From Shewanella xiamenensis (GTDB taxonomy: Bacteria > Pseudomonadota > Gammaproteobacteria > Enterobacterales > Shewanellaceae), in the NCBI RefSeq assembly GCF_014647135.1, contig NZ_BMOP01000025.1, positions 1-54,243 of the forward strand: 54,243 bases of DNA, written 5' to 3'. Numbering within the stretch: the first letter of the stretch is position 1; each line of letters opens with the position of its first letter. Shown one piece after another: positions 46,953 to 54,243 of this stretch. Below the pieces are notes generated by a model, which saw only the letters and a program-made list of their open reading frames with translations, made no database searches and was not told the DNA's origin. Position numbers and translations under genes: made by a program.

Positions 46953-47533
46953 TGCTCCTCCGCAGGCTTTGCTGGAGCCTGTGTTAATGCTGCTGACGTA
47001 GCCGGGTTTGTAGCCGCGTGCATTATCGGTGCGCTTAATTTGGCTTTTGAGGCAAACCAGCTGCGGGCGAGGGCCTGTAACTCACGGGCCTCGTCAGCGC
47101 TTAGTGGTTTAACCTGATGGCGCTTTTCCAATAAGGGTCCAATGCGGCCGCGCTGTTTTGCGGGCAAATGGCTATCTAACCAAGTTGCCCAAGCGGGGCC
47201 GTCGAGTTTCGCTATTTCTTCCCTTGGTAAGTAACTCAGTGCAGTTCGTTTTAATAGCTGATTGACTTCCGAGGCGTACTGGCTTGAATTGGGGTCAAGT
47301 GCTGCAAACAAACCTTGGGCGGCTTTTTTCGGCGCTAAGTAAGCGGCGCGTTTTTTAAGCCAAAGGATCGCGCTGATGATTAGCACCAGCAGGATAGCAA
47401 GTACTAACCAATAGCCTACGGCCCATGGCCAAGCACCAATAGGATCGGGGAGAATAATATCCTGCAAATCCGCCAACATGGGATTTGGCGTTACAGCCTT
47501 ATCCGAGGCTGGCGGTAAAGTTTGTGGGTTCAC
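46946..47533 (-). CDS. DUF4381 membrane protein
   Basis: A 195-aa protein of the DUF4381 family, which accompanies MoxR/VWA operons. The hallmark LQDIILPDPIGAWPWAVGYW (23-42) comes just before one membrane span (about 41-64); the remainder is cytoplasmic and helical. The start is GTG at 47533. Function unknown beyond its constant place in these operons. Confidence 0.88.
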   Translation of the reverse strand: MNPQTLPPASDKAVTPNPMLADLQDIILPDPIGAWPWAVGYWLVLAILLVLIISAILWLKKRAAYLAPKKAAQGLFAALDPNSSQYASEVNQLLKRTALSYLPREEIAKLDGPAWATWLDSHLPAKQRGRIGPLLEKRHQVKPLSADEARELQALARSWFASKAKLSAPIMHAATNPATSAALTQAPAKPAEEQC

Positions 47534-47593
47534 GCTTTGGACTCACTTATTCTTTCTGTTCATTGTCAACTGAATTGCTTCTCTGCCATGTGG

Positions 47594-48577
47594 TTACTGC
47601 AGCAATGCTAATTGCTCTGCAAGCGGTAAGCCTGCATCGATAAATTGGGTGTGTACCCTAAGCTTTTGCATCATGGTAATAAAGTCATTCTGTTGCTGGT
47701 GTTGCAGCGCAAGCCACGCCTGATAGCTATGGCGAGTCAACACTAAGTCTTGCTCCCCATCTCGGACGGGTAAACTGAACTGTTTAGGCAAATTCAGGTT
47801 ACCTTGCCTCAAAGGGTCTGTTATCAAATACGCGCCAATATCACAGTGGCGTTTGAGTTCTGTCAGCGGCGCGATACATTGCGGCGTAAAATGGCTGCCA
47901 TCGGTGATGATCCAAATTAATGAGCCCGGTTTAGCGATGCGTTGCAACCGCTGGCAGGCGCGCAGGATATGATCAGGATCGCGCGGATGACTGCCGAGCT
48001 GATTGAGTTGCTGCTCGTGCACTCGGCGCAGGCCTGAGATGAGCTGCAATATCCCTTGGCGGCGACTGCGGGGTTTTAATTCAAGGTGCTCCGATTCGCA
48101 GGCGATTAAGGCGCCGAGTCGGTCGCCGTGGTTAATTGCGTTCCAGCCAAGCGTGGTAGCCAGATGCCCCGCTTGAACCGACTGTAACAGCAAACTCGAG
48201 CCAAAATACAGACTCTGGCTTAAATCGAGCAGCAGCAGAATAGGGCGCTCGCGCTCCTCAATAAATAACTTAGTGTGGGTTTGCCCAGTGCGGGCGGTGA
48301 CGCGCCAATCTATGGTGCGGACATCATCACCTTGCTGATAATGGCGCACTTCGGCAAATTCCATCCCGCGGCCTTTGATTAGACTGCTGCGATGACCTGC
48401 CAGATTGGCGCGTGCTCGGCTGTGACGCTCAGGAATAGCCCGCGCAATCGTCTGGCAGGCGAGCAGTTCCTTCTCGGTTAAATGCAACCCATCAGCAAAC
48501 AAGGGCAAACCATTAAGAGGTAAGCCATGTTGTGCAACATCATTGTGTAGGGATGCGTTTAGCGCACTGTTATTCAT
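47594..48577 (-). CDS. DUF58 domain protein (MoxR operon)
   Basis: A 327-aa cytoplasmic protein of the DUF58 family with a VWA-like fold. The family motif is seen as VRTIDWRVTARTG followed by KLFIEERERPILLLLDLSQS (the last with a DLSQS metal-like site). It normally acts with the MoxR ATPase encoded just upstream (95 bp). It is thought to be a MoxR client or adaptor in metal insertion or complex assembly; this is inferred. Confidence 0.9.
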   Translation of the reverse strand: MNNSALNASLHNDVAQHGLPLNGLPLFADGLHLTEKELLACQTIARAIPERHSRARANLAGHRSSLIKGRGMEFAEVRHYQQGDDVRTIDWRVTARTGQTHTKLFIEERERPILLLLDLSQSLYFGSSLLLQSVQAGHLATTLGWNAINHGDRLGALIACESEHLELKPRSRRQGILQLISGLRRVHEQQLNQLGSHPRDPDHILRACQRLQRIAKPGSLIWIITDGSHFTPQCIAPLTELKRHCDIGAYLITDPLRQGNLNLPKQFSLPVRDGEQDLVLTRHSYQAWLALQHQQQNDFITMMQKLRVHTQFIDAGLPLAEQLALLQ

Positions 48578-48672
48578 TCAAAGTCACTCATTTAAAGCCA
48601 TTTATTTAACTTAACATTAGTTTGTTCGCCACCTGAACACATAGCTATGGGACTGTTTTATGGCGTTCAGGT

Positions 48673-49629
48673 CTAAGGCACGGCGACTTGAGTCAAAATA
48701 TGGTTAATCACTTGGTCGCGGCTGACCCCTTCGGCCTGCGCTTGATAGCTCAGCAGCAGTCTGTGTCTTAATACATTGGGCGCAACAGCTTGAATATCCT
48801 CGGGAGAGACAAAATCGCGCTCGTGTAACCAGGCTCTGGCGCGGGCGCAGCGTTCAAGCGAAATCGTCGCACGAGGACTCACACCGTACTCTAACCATTT
48901 AGTCAGTTCGTCGCTGTAACGCGCGGGTTGGCGGGTTGCCATAATAATTTCGACTATGTATTTCTCTAGCGGCTCAGCTAGATAGATTTCCATTGCTTCA
49001 TCACGGGCGGCAAAAATATCCGCTTGAGCAATCGGCTCAGTGGTTGGCAACTCGTGGGTGAGTGCTTCCTTACGGGATTGACGCAAGATTTCGATCTCAG
49101 TGTCGCCACTTGGGTAATCCAAATTCAGGTGCATTAAAAAACGGTCGAGCTGAGCTTCGGGCAGCGGATAAGTGCCTTCGTTTTCCAAGGGGTTTTGCGT
49201 TGCCATCACTAAAAATAACGGTGGCAATTTATAACTATTTTTCCCCACAGTCACTTGACCTTCGGCCATAGCCTCTAATAACGCCGACTGCACCTTAGCG
49301 GGGGCACGGTTGATTTCATCGGCGAGGATCAGGTTATGGAAAATCGGACCAGCTTCAAATTCAAAGGTACCGGTTTGGGAGCGATAGATATCCGTTCCTG
49401 TTAAGTCGGCAGGCAGCAAGTCGGGGGTAAATTGGATCCGGTGAAAATCGCCTTCAACTCCGTCGCAAAGGGCTTTAACCGCGCGGGTTTTGGCAAGTCC
49501 TGGTGGACCTTCTACTAATAAATGGCCATTGGCGATGAGGGCAATGAGCAGATTTTCGGTCAGTACTGGCTGCCCTAAAACAACCTTATTTAGGTAAGTG
49601 CGTAATGCATGGAAGCGACTCAAAGGCAT
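48673..49629 (-). CDS. MoxR family AAA ATPase
   Basis: A 318-aa AAA+ chaperone-like ATPase. Walker A is GPPGLAKT (41-48), Walker B with ADEINR (103-108), then QNPLENEGTYPLPEAQLDRF carrying sensor 1 and the arginine finger region. It is the first gene of the operon moxR - DUF58 - DUF4381 - batA - batBC - batD and presumably remodels the VWA proteins encoded after it. It is divergent from fadI. Confidence 0.93.
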   Translation of the reverse strand: MPLSRFHALRTYLNKVVLGQPVLTENLLIALIANGHLLVEGPPGLAKTRAVKALCDGVEGDFHRIQFTPDLLPADLTGTDIYRSQTGTFEFEAGPIFHNLILADEINRAPAKVQSALLEAMAEGQVTVGKNSYKLPPLFLVMATQNPLENEGTYPLPEAQLDRFLMHLNLDYPSGDTEIEILRQSRKEALTHELPTTEPIAQADIFAARDEAMEIYLAEPLEKYIVEIIMATRQPARYSDELTKWLEYGVSPRATISLERCARARAWLHERDFVSPEDIQAVAPNVLRHRLLLSYQAQAEGVSRDQVINHILTQVAVP

Positions 49630-49737
49630 GATGCTACTCGTTTTTAGGTTGAAAATATCAATTGAAAATACGTGTGTGGGCTTAAGACAACGAATATGGT
49701 AAAGAATTCCCTAAGGGTTTGGCTAGTGTTAAAAAAA

Positions 49738-49751
49738 CAAACAGGTGTTTA
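49738..49751. promoter_or_regulatory. PsrA-like inverted repeat upstream of fadI
   Basis: CAAAC-AGGT-GTTTA fits the Pseudomonas PsrA box form (G/C)AAAC-N2-4-GTTT(G/C) except for its last base. PsrA is a second fatty-acid-sensing regulator found in many gammaproteobacteria. The match is short, so it is tentative. Confidence 0.4.
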
Positions 49752-49788
49752 AAACTTGCTGACAAGAAGTTAGAATCAGATCACACTT

Positions 49789-49805
49789 TAATGGTCAGAC
49801 CTGTT
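49789..49805 (+). promoter_or_regulatory. FadR-like operator upstream of fadI-fadJ
   Basis: TAATGGTCAGACCTGTT agrees with the FadR consensus AGCTGGTCCGAYNTGTT at 13 of 17 positions, including the whole TGGTC and GACCTGTT part. It lies about 97 bp before the fadI start, between fadI and the divergent moxR gene. Confidence 0.75.
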
Positions 49806-49901
49806 ATTAGGCTTTTTTGGTGCCAAACAGCAGGGCAAACATGGAAATCGATAGCGCCGCCTGAAATCTCTCAGCGATAGCGCACATAAAGAGGGTGACA
49901 A

Positions 49902-51212
49902 ATGAGTGATAGACAACAGGTAACTAATGCAAAGGGTGAGCGTATCGCTATTGTGGCGGGCTTAAGAACGCCATTTGCGAAACAGGCGACCGCATTCCAC
50001 GGAGTATCGGCGCTCGATATGGGTAAAATGGTGGTTAACGAACTGCTTGTTCGTAGCGAACTGGATCCTAAATTGATTGAGCAACTCGTGTATGGTCAGG
50101 TGGTACAAATGCCTGCGGCACCGAATATTGCCCGTGAAATCGTATTAGGAACGGGTATGGATGTGTCTACCGATGCCTATAGCGTGACCCGTGCCTGTGC
50201 GACCAGTTTTCAATCTGCGGTGAATGTGGCTGAGTCAATCATGACCGGTAATATCGACATCGGGATTGCCGGCGGTGCCGACTCTTCTTCTGTATTACCT
50301 ATTGGTGTGTCTAAAAAGCTCGCCCATGCCTTAGTTGATCTAAATAAAGCCCGCACTTTTGGCCAAAAATTACAGATTTTTCGCCGTTTAGGCATTAAAG
50401 ATTTATTGCCTGTACCGCCAGCCGTGGCTGAGTATTCAACGGGTTTGTCCATGGGACAAACCGCGGAGCAAATGGCCAAGACTTACAACATCAGCCGCGC
50501 CGATCAAGATGCGCTGGCGCACCGCTCCCACACGCTGGCGAGTGAAACCTGGGCTTCGGGCCATCTACGTGATGAAGTGATGGTGGCCCATGTCCCACCC
50601 TACAAACAGTTTATCGAGCGCGATAACAATATTCGTGAAAACTCCGATTTAGCTTCTTACGCCAAACTGCGTCCCGCTTTCGATAAAAAGCATGGTAGCG
50701 TGACGGCCGCGAACAGTACGCCGCTGACCGATGGCGCCTCGGCGATCATTTTGATGAGTGAAGGCCGCGCTAAAGCTTTAGGTTATCAACCAATTGGTTA
50801 CATTAAGAGCTACGCATTTACCGCCATTGATGTCTGGCAAGATATGCTAATGGGCCCATCTTATGCGACGCCATTGGCATTAAAACGTGCTGGCATGGAA
50901 TTAGAGGATTTAACCCTCATCGAAATGCACGAAGCTTTTGCAGCGCAAACTCTCGCCAATATGCAGATGTTTGCCTCAAAGAAATTTGCCGAAGAAAAAT
51001 TAGGGCGTAATCGTGCCATTGGTGAAATCGATATGAGCAAATTTAACGTGCTCGGTGGTTCTTTAGCTTACGGCCATCCATTTGCGGCCACAGGTACACG
51101 TTTAATCACTCAGGTTTGCCGTGAGCTTAAACGTCGTGGCGGTGGAACGGGTCTGGCAACGGCCTGTGCTGCGGGTGGTTTAGGGGCTGCAATGATTGTG
51201 GAAGTGGAGTAA
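49902..51212 (+). CDS. fadI: 3-ketoacyl-CoA thiolase FadI
   Basis: Thiolase (436 aa) that cleaves 3-ketoacyl-CoA to acetyl-CoA and a shortened acyl-CoA, the last step of beta-oxidation. Nucleophile C99 lies in [11 protein letters not shown]; the [17 protein letters not shown] and [10 protein letters not shown] motifs carry the other active-site residues. The length matches E. coli FadI (436 aa), longer than FadA. It overlaps fadJ in TAATG, so the two are translationally coupled as alpha and beta subunits. Confidence 0.96.
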   Translation: MSDRQQVTNAKGERIAIVAGLRTPFAKQATAFHGVSALDMGKMVVNELLVRSELDPKLIEQLVYGQVVQMPAAPNIAREIVLGTGMDVSTDAYSVTRACATSFQSAVNVAESIMTGNIDIGIAGGADSSSVLPIGVSKKLAHALVDLNKARTFGQKLQIFRRLGIKDLLPVPPAVAEYSTGLSMGQTAEQMAKTYNISRADQDALAHRSHTLASETWASGHLRDEVMVAHVPPYKQFIERDNNIRENSDLASYAKLRPAFDKKHGSVTAANSTPLTDGASAIILMSEGRAKALGYQPIGYIKSYAFTAIDVWQDMLMGPSYATPLALKRAGMELEDLTLIEMHEAFAAQTLANMQMFASKKFAEEKLGRNRAIGEIDMSKFNVLGGSLAYGHPFAATGTRLITQVCRELKRRGGGTGLATACAAGGLGAAMIVEVE

Positions 51213-53347
51213 TGGCGATGGAAAAGACATTTAATTTAACCCGCCGTGAAGACGGTATCGCCATTCTAACGATGGACGTACCCGGCGAAACCATGAATAC
51301 CCTCAAGGCAGAATTTGGCCCTGAGATCAGTGAGATCCTGTCTGAGATTAAACGCGATAGCAGTATCCGTGGCCTAGTGCTGATTTCGGGTAAAAAAGAC
51401 TCCTTCGTAGCAGGGGCGGATATCTCTATGCTCGATGCTTGCCAAACGGCGGGCGATGCGAAAGCCTTATCCCAGCAAGGGCATGTGGTGTTTAACGAGT
51501 TAGAAGCCTTGAATATCCCTGTGGTTGCCGCGATACATGGCGCCTGTTTAGGGGGCGGTTTAGAGCTTGCGCTCGCCTGTCATCAACGTGTGTGTAGTGA
51601 TGATGGCAAGACCATGCTGGGCGTACCCGAAGTGCAACTCGGTTTATTACCCGGTGGCGGCGGTACTCAGCGTTTGCCTCGTTTAGTGGGGATCACCACT
51701 GCGCTAGATATGATGTTGACTGGCAAACAAATTCGTCCTAAACAAGCGTTAAAGATGGGCTTAGTCAACGACGTAGTACCACAGACGATTCTACTTCAAA
51801 CCGCGGTGGAAATGGCGCTTGCGGGTAAGCGCACGGCGAAACCAGTTAAAAAATCGCTGGTCAATCAATTACTCGAAGGCACAGGGTTTGGTCGTAACAT
51901 TATTTTCGATCAAGCCGCCAAGCAAGTCGCTAAGAAAACCCAAGGTAACTATCCTGCGCCGGCAAAAATTATCGATTGTGTGCGCCAAGGTATGGCGAAG
52001 GGGATGCAAAAAGGGCTTGAGGTGGAGGCCAGCCATTTTGCTGAGCTGGTGGTGTCGAAAGAATCAGAGGCGCTACGCAGTATTTTCTTTGCCACCACAG
52101 AGATGAAGAAAGAAACTGGCGCCGAAGGGGCGACACCACGTAAAGTCAAAAAAGCCGTGATCTTAGGTGGCGGTTTGATGGGCGGTGGTATTGCTTCGGT
52201 CACGACGACTAAGGCTAAAATTCCAGCACGGGTAAAAGATATTAACGAAAAGGGCTTAAGCAACGCGCTTTCCTACGCCTATAAGTTATTGGATAAAGGC
52301 GTTAAACGTCGTCATATGACGCCGGCCGTTCGCGACAATTTAATGGCACTAATGACAACGACGACCGAATATAAAGGTGTTAAGGACGCTGATATTGTTG
52401 TTGAAGCCGTGTTTGAGGATTTAGCGCTTAAACATCAGATGGTAAAAGATATTGAGCGTGAATGCGGTGAGCACACGATTTTTGCATCTAACACCTCATC
52501 TTTACCCATTGGCCAAATTGCACAAGCGGCCAGCCGTCCTGAAAATGTGATTGGCTTACATTATTTCTCACCCGTAGAAAAAATGCCGCTGGTGGAAGTG
52601 ATTGCCCATGCGAAAACGTCTCCTGAGACGATTGCCACCACGGTGGCCTTTGCCCGCAAACAGGGTAAAACGCCAATCGTGGTACAAGACGGTGCCGGTT
52701 TTTATGTTAACCGTATCCTCGCGCTTTATATGAACGAAGCTGCGCAATTACTGCTGGAAGGGCAGAGTATTGGGCACTTAGACAAAGCTTTAGTGAAATT
52801 CGGCTTCCCCGTTGGCCCTATCACTCTGCTCGATGAAGTGGGTATCGATGTCGGTGCTAAAATCGCTCCAATCCTTGAAAAAGAACTGGGTGAGCGCTTT
52901 AAAGCGCCTGCAGCCTTCGATAAGTTACTGAGCGATGATAGAAAAGGCCGTAAAAATGGCAAAGGTTTCTATCAATATGCTGCTGGCAATAAAGCGTCGA
53001 GCAAGAAGAAAGCCGTGGATGAAAGCGTGTATGGCGTATTAGGTATCAAACCGGGTATCGATAAAGAAATGAGCGCGGTAGCGGAACGCTGTGTAGTGCA
53101 AATGCTGAATGAAGCTGTGCGCTGCTTAGATGAAGGCATTATTGCCTCACCGCGCGATGGTGATATCGGCGCTATCTTTGGCATCGGTTTCCCACCATTC
53201 TTGGGTGGCCCATTCCATTATATCGATACTTTAGGCGCGGATAACTTAGTCAAAATACTTGAACGTTATCAAACGCAATATGGCGATCGATTTGAGCCTT
53301 GCCCACGCCTTAAGGGGATGGCGGCAGAAAAAGCTCGCTTCTTCTAA
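51212..53347 (+). CDS. fadJ: fatty acid oxidation complex subunit alpha FadJ
   Basis: A 711-aa multifunctional enzyme: enoyl-CoA hydratase/isomerase (about 1-190) with E118 in [11 protein letters not shown] and E140 in GVPEVQLGL, then 3-hydroxyacyl-CoA dehydrogenase (about 312-700) with the NAD motif GGGLMGGG (319-326) and catalytic H450 in [12 protein letters not shown]. It works with FadI. Gene order and length match E. coli fadI-fadJ. Terminator follows at 53366. Confidence 0.96.
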   Translation: MAMEKTFNLTRREDGIAILTMDVPGETMNTLKAEFGPEISEILSEIKRDSSIRGLVLISGKKDSFVAGADISMLDACQTAGDAKALSQQGHVVFNELEALNIPVVAAIHGACLGGGLELALACHQRVCSDDGKTMLGVPEVQLGLLPGGGGTQRLPRLVGITTALDMMLTGKQIRPKQALKMGLVNDVVPQTILLQTAVEMALAGKRTAKPVKKSLVNQLLEGTGFGRNIIFDQAAKQVAKKTQGNYPAPAKIIDCVRQGMAKGMQKGLEVEASHFAELVVSKESEALRSIFFATTEMKKETGAEGATPRKVKKAVILGGGLMGGGIASVTTTKAKIPARVKDINEKGLSNALSYAYKLLDKGVKRRHMTPAVRDNLMALMTTTTEYKGVKDADIVVEAVFEDLALKHQMVKDIERECGEHTIFASNTSSLPIGQIAQAASRPENVIGLHYFSPVEKMPLVEVIAHAKTSPETIATTVAFARKQGKTPIVVQDGAGFYVNRILALYMNEAAQLLLEGQSIGHLDKALVKFGFPVGPITLLDEVGIDVGAKIAPILEKELGERFKAPAAFDKLLSDDRKGRKNGKGFYQYAAGNKASSKKKAVDESVYGVLGIKPGIDKEMSAVAERCVVQMLNEAVRCLDEGIIASPRDGDIGAIFGIGFPPFLGGPFHYIDTLGADNLVKILERYQTQYGDRFEPCPRLKGMAAEKARFF

Positions 53348-53365
53348 TACTTAGATGTTTTGGTC

Positions 53366-53396
53366 AAAAAAGCGGCAATGCTATGCCGCTTTTTTA
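53366..53396 (+). terminator. fadI-fadJ terminator
   Basis: A 12-bp stem AAAAAAGCGGCA/TGCCGCTTTTTT, 19 bp after the fadJ stop. Confidence 0.93.
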
Positions 53397-53428
53397 TTGC
53401 CTCAAGGCTAAGTTTTGCCTAAAAAACG

Positions 53429-53458
53429 TTCACATTTATTGGGGGGATCTTGTATTAT
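53429..53458 (+). promoter_or_regulatory. candidate promoter of the small membrane protein gene
   Basis: TTCACA (53429-53434), an 18-bp spacer containing six Gs, and TATTAT (53453-53458). It lies about 150 bp upstream of the next start. Motif match only. Confidence 0.35.
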
Positions 53459-53610
53459 GGCGTCCTATTACGGCAGTTGTGCTGTTATACCGTATGTGCA
53501 TATCTGATGTTGATTAATGCTTATAAGTAGCCTCGCTCGGAGTCCATTTGTATAGCAAACTGCTATTTTGGGTTTTCAATATCAGGACTTAGTCGATTAA
53601 AGAGGTTGCT

Positions 53611-53820
53611 GTGGGATTGATGTTTTATATAGTTGCTGCCTTGTCGGTGAGTTGTTCGTGGTGTTTTGGGATTGCGGCTTTTAGAGCTGGGTTAACGGTA
53701 AGCTATTGGGCTGTAATGGGATTTATACTAGGGCCCTTAGCATTTCCACTCTTTTCCTCCCATAAGCGTATTGCACTAAGAAGAGTGTGTCAGAGTTCTG
53801 ACGGAAGTCTAACCGCTTAA
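53611..53820 (+). CDS. small membrane protein, unknown
   Basis: A 69-aa protein with two hydrophobic spans (about 4-22 and 29-47) and a short basic, polar tail. I do not recognise it. The start is GTG at 53611 with AGAGG 5 nt upstream; an ATG three codons later is possible. A terminator follows, and the gene converges with the small peptide genes on the minus strand. Confidence 0.65.
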   Translation: MGLMFYIVAALSVSCSWCFGIAAFRAGLTVSYWAVMGFILGPLAFPLFSSHKRIALRRVCQSSDGSLTA

Positions 53821-53851
53821 TATAGATATGATTTGTCGTAAATGTGACTAA

Positions 53852-53880
53852 TAAAAAAGGAGCTTGATGCTCCTTTTTTA
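53852..53880. terminator. bidirectional terminator
   Basis: A 12-bp stem TAAAAAAGGAGC/GCTCCTTTTTTA with a TTGAT loop. The T-runs on both strands let it end both the small membrane gene (plus) and the peptide genes (minus). Confidence 0.92.
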
Positions 53881-53952
53881 TTGGTCTAGGCCGCGCGCTA
53901 GCTGAGTAGCTCTAGACTATCTAAACGATAATGTTTTCAGATTTAGATGGAA

Positions 53953-54069
53953 TTAATTCCACCAACCCTTTGCTGGGATCACTTCAAGGTGGTTTAAGCC
54001 TTCTGGTAATTTTACTTTTTTACGAACAGGCTTTGCGAAACCAAGTGCTTTTTTGATTGAATTTAACAT
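53953..54069 (-). CDS. 38-residue peptide gene, unknown
   Basis: A 38-codon gene too short for most gene callers. AAGGAGAG lies 5 nt before the ATG at 54069, an excellent ribosome binding site. The peptide starts MLNSIKKALGFAKPVRKKV, is strongly basic in its first half, has LEVIPAK in its second half, and ends GWWN. There is no cysteine and no signal peptide. It shares the K-x-K and LEV elements with the 13-residue repeats of the gene just upstream (26 bp away), so the two are probably related in function and cotranscribed. It could be a modified-peptide precursor; this is inference from size, the neighbouring repeats and the aromatic C-terminus. I know no family for it. Confidence 0.7.
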   Translation of the reverse strand: MLNSIKKALGFAKPVRKKVKLPEGLNHLEVIPAKGWWN

Positions 54070-54095
54070 AGACACTCTCCTTCACATGATTAATA

Positions 54096-54243
54096 TTATG
54101 CGATTTGCTCAAGAGATTTGAATTTCACATATGGAGAACCAGCGACTTCGAGAGGTTTGAATTTCACATATGGAGAACCAGCGACTTCAAGAGGTTTGAA
54201 TTTCACATATGGAGAACCAGCGACTTCAAGAGGTTTGAATTTC
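54096..54243 (-). CDS. tandem-repeat peptide gene, 5' part outside the window
   Basis: An open frame on the minus strand that enters from beyond the window and stops at 54096. The visible 48 codons are three perfect copies of KFKPLEVAGSPYV followed by a degenerate last unit KFKSLEQIA and the stop. The DNA repeat is exactly 39 bp (13 codons), so the frame is kept. The visible copies differ only at one synonymous leucine codon (CTC/CTT), and the last unit differs by P to S before it diverges. The units are rich in K, P, V and aromatic residues, with no cysteine. The product is unknown. Options are a multi-core peptide precursor, a repetitive binding protein, or a structural repeat protein. The N-terminus, which would decide this, is not in the window. 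Confidence 0.72.
   Translation of the reverse strand, partial: KFKPLEVAGSPYVKFKPLEVAGSPYVKFKPLEVAGSPYVKFKSLEQIA
54126..54242 (-). repeat. 39-bp tandem repeat, three complete copies to window edge
   Basis: Units at 54126-54164, 54165-54203 and 54204-54242 are identical except for one base (position 54150 is G where the others have A). They are contiguous with no spacers, and the array probably continues past the window. Confidence 0.95.

Noticed and set aside
49755..49771. Second FadR-like site upstream of fadI (ACTTGCTGACAAG region)
   Set aside because: The CTTG and CAAG halves have the wrong spacing by one base and lack the GG and CC of the FadR core.
54126..54243. CRISPR array at the right edge
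   Set aside because: The 39-bp units are directly adjacent with no spacers, and they keep a reading frame, so this is a coding tandem repeat.

Overview
The window looks like a core chromosomal segment of a Shewanella-like marine gammaproteobacterium. This is inferred from the gene set and synteny: gltX flanked by tRNA-Val and tRNA-Ala genes as in Escherichia coli, the queA-tgt-yajC-secD-secF operon, fadI-fadJ beside a MoxR/Bat operon, a GH109-type exported oxidoreductase-like glycosidase, and GCCACAA heptamer arrays. Codon use and base composition look uniform. I see no phage, insertion sequence, rRNA or CRISPR array.

Layout. 1-567: at least six tRNA-Val(UAC) genes on the minus strand with a near-consensus promoter. 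1082-2491: gltX. 2500-4022: a plus-strand cluster of two tRNA-Ala(GGC) and seven tRNA-Glu(UUC) genes ending in a terminator, followed by 15 exact copies of a 7-bp repeat. 4327-13352: an ABC exporter, an Ada-AlkA fusion, Ogt, a DEAD-box helicase, a protein phosphatase, a phospholipase D-type lipoprotein and CheV. 13522-20034: sstT, a CIA30-like protein, a Tat-exported GH109 enzyme, rluA, acpH with a thioredoxin-like partner, and small unknown genes. 20099-25609: queA, tgt, yajC, secD, secF. 25871-30525: a DUF2007 protein, a Met8/CysG-N-like siroheme enzyme, yaeQ and a secreted subtilisin-type protease. 31111-38924 (minus): rhodanese, DUF2892, RND pump, adaptor, SIMPL protein, a VOC protein and fadL. 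39264-42134 (minus): putP and an ECF sigma/anti-sigma pair. 42215-49629 (minus): the operon moxR - DUF58 - DUF4381 - batA - batBC fusion - batD. 49902-53347: fadI-fadJ. 53611-53820: a small membrane protein. 53953-54243 (minus): two small peptide genes, the second running off the window edge.

Functional links. fadL (uptake) and fadI-fadJ (beta-oxidation) both carry FadR-like operators upstream, so the window holds part of one fatty-acid regulon. Ada-AlkA plus Ogt form an alkylation-repair pair in which the usual Ada protein is split. DUF2892 and rhodanese are the two halves of a YgaP-type protein, encoded separately behind an RND pump.

Most unusual feature: at the far right edge, on the minus strand, an open frame encodes perfect tandem 13-residue repeats (KFKPLEVAGSPYV). 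It is followed 26 bp later by a 38-codon gene with a strong ribosome binding site that ends in GWWN. I do not recognise either. Together they look like a repetitive peptide-precursor locus whose other genes lie outside the window.
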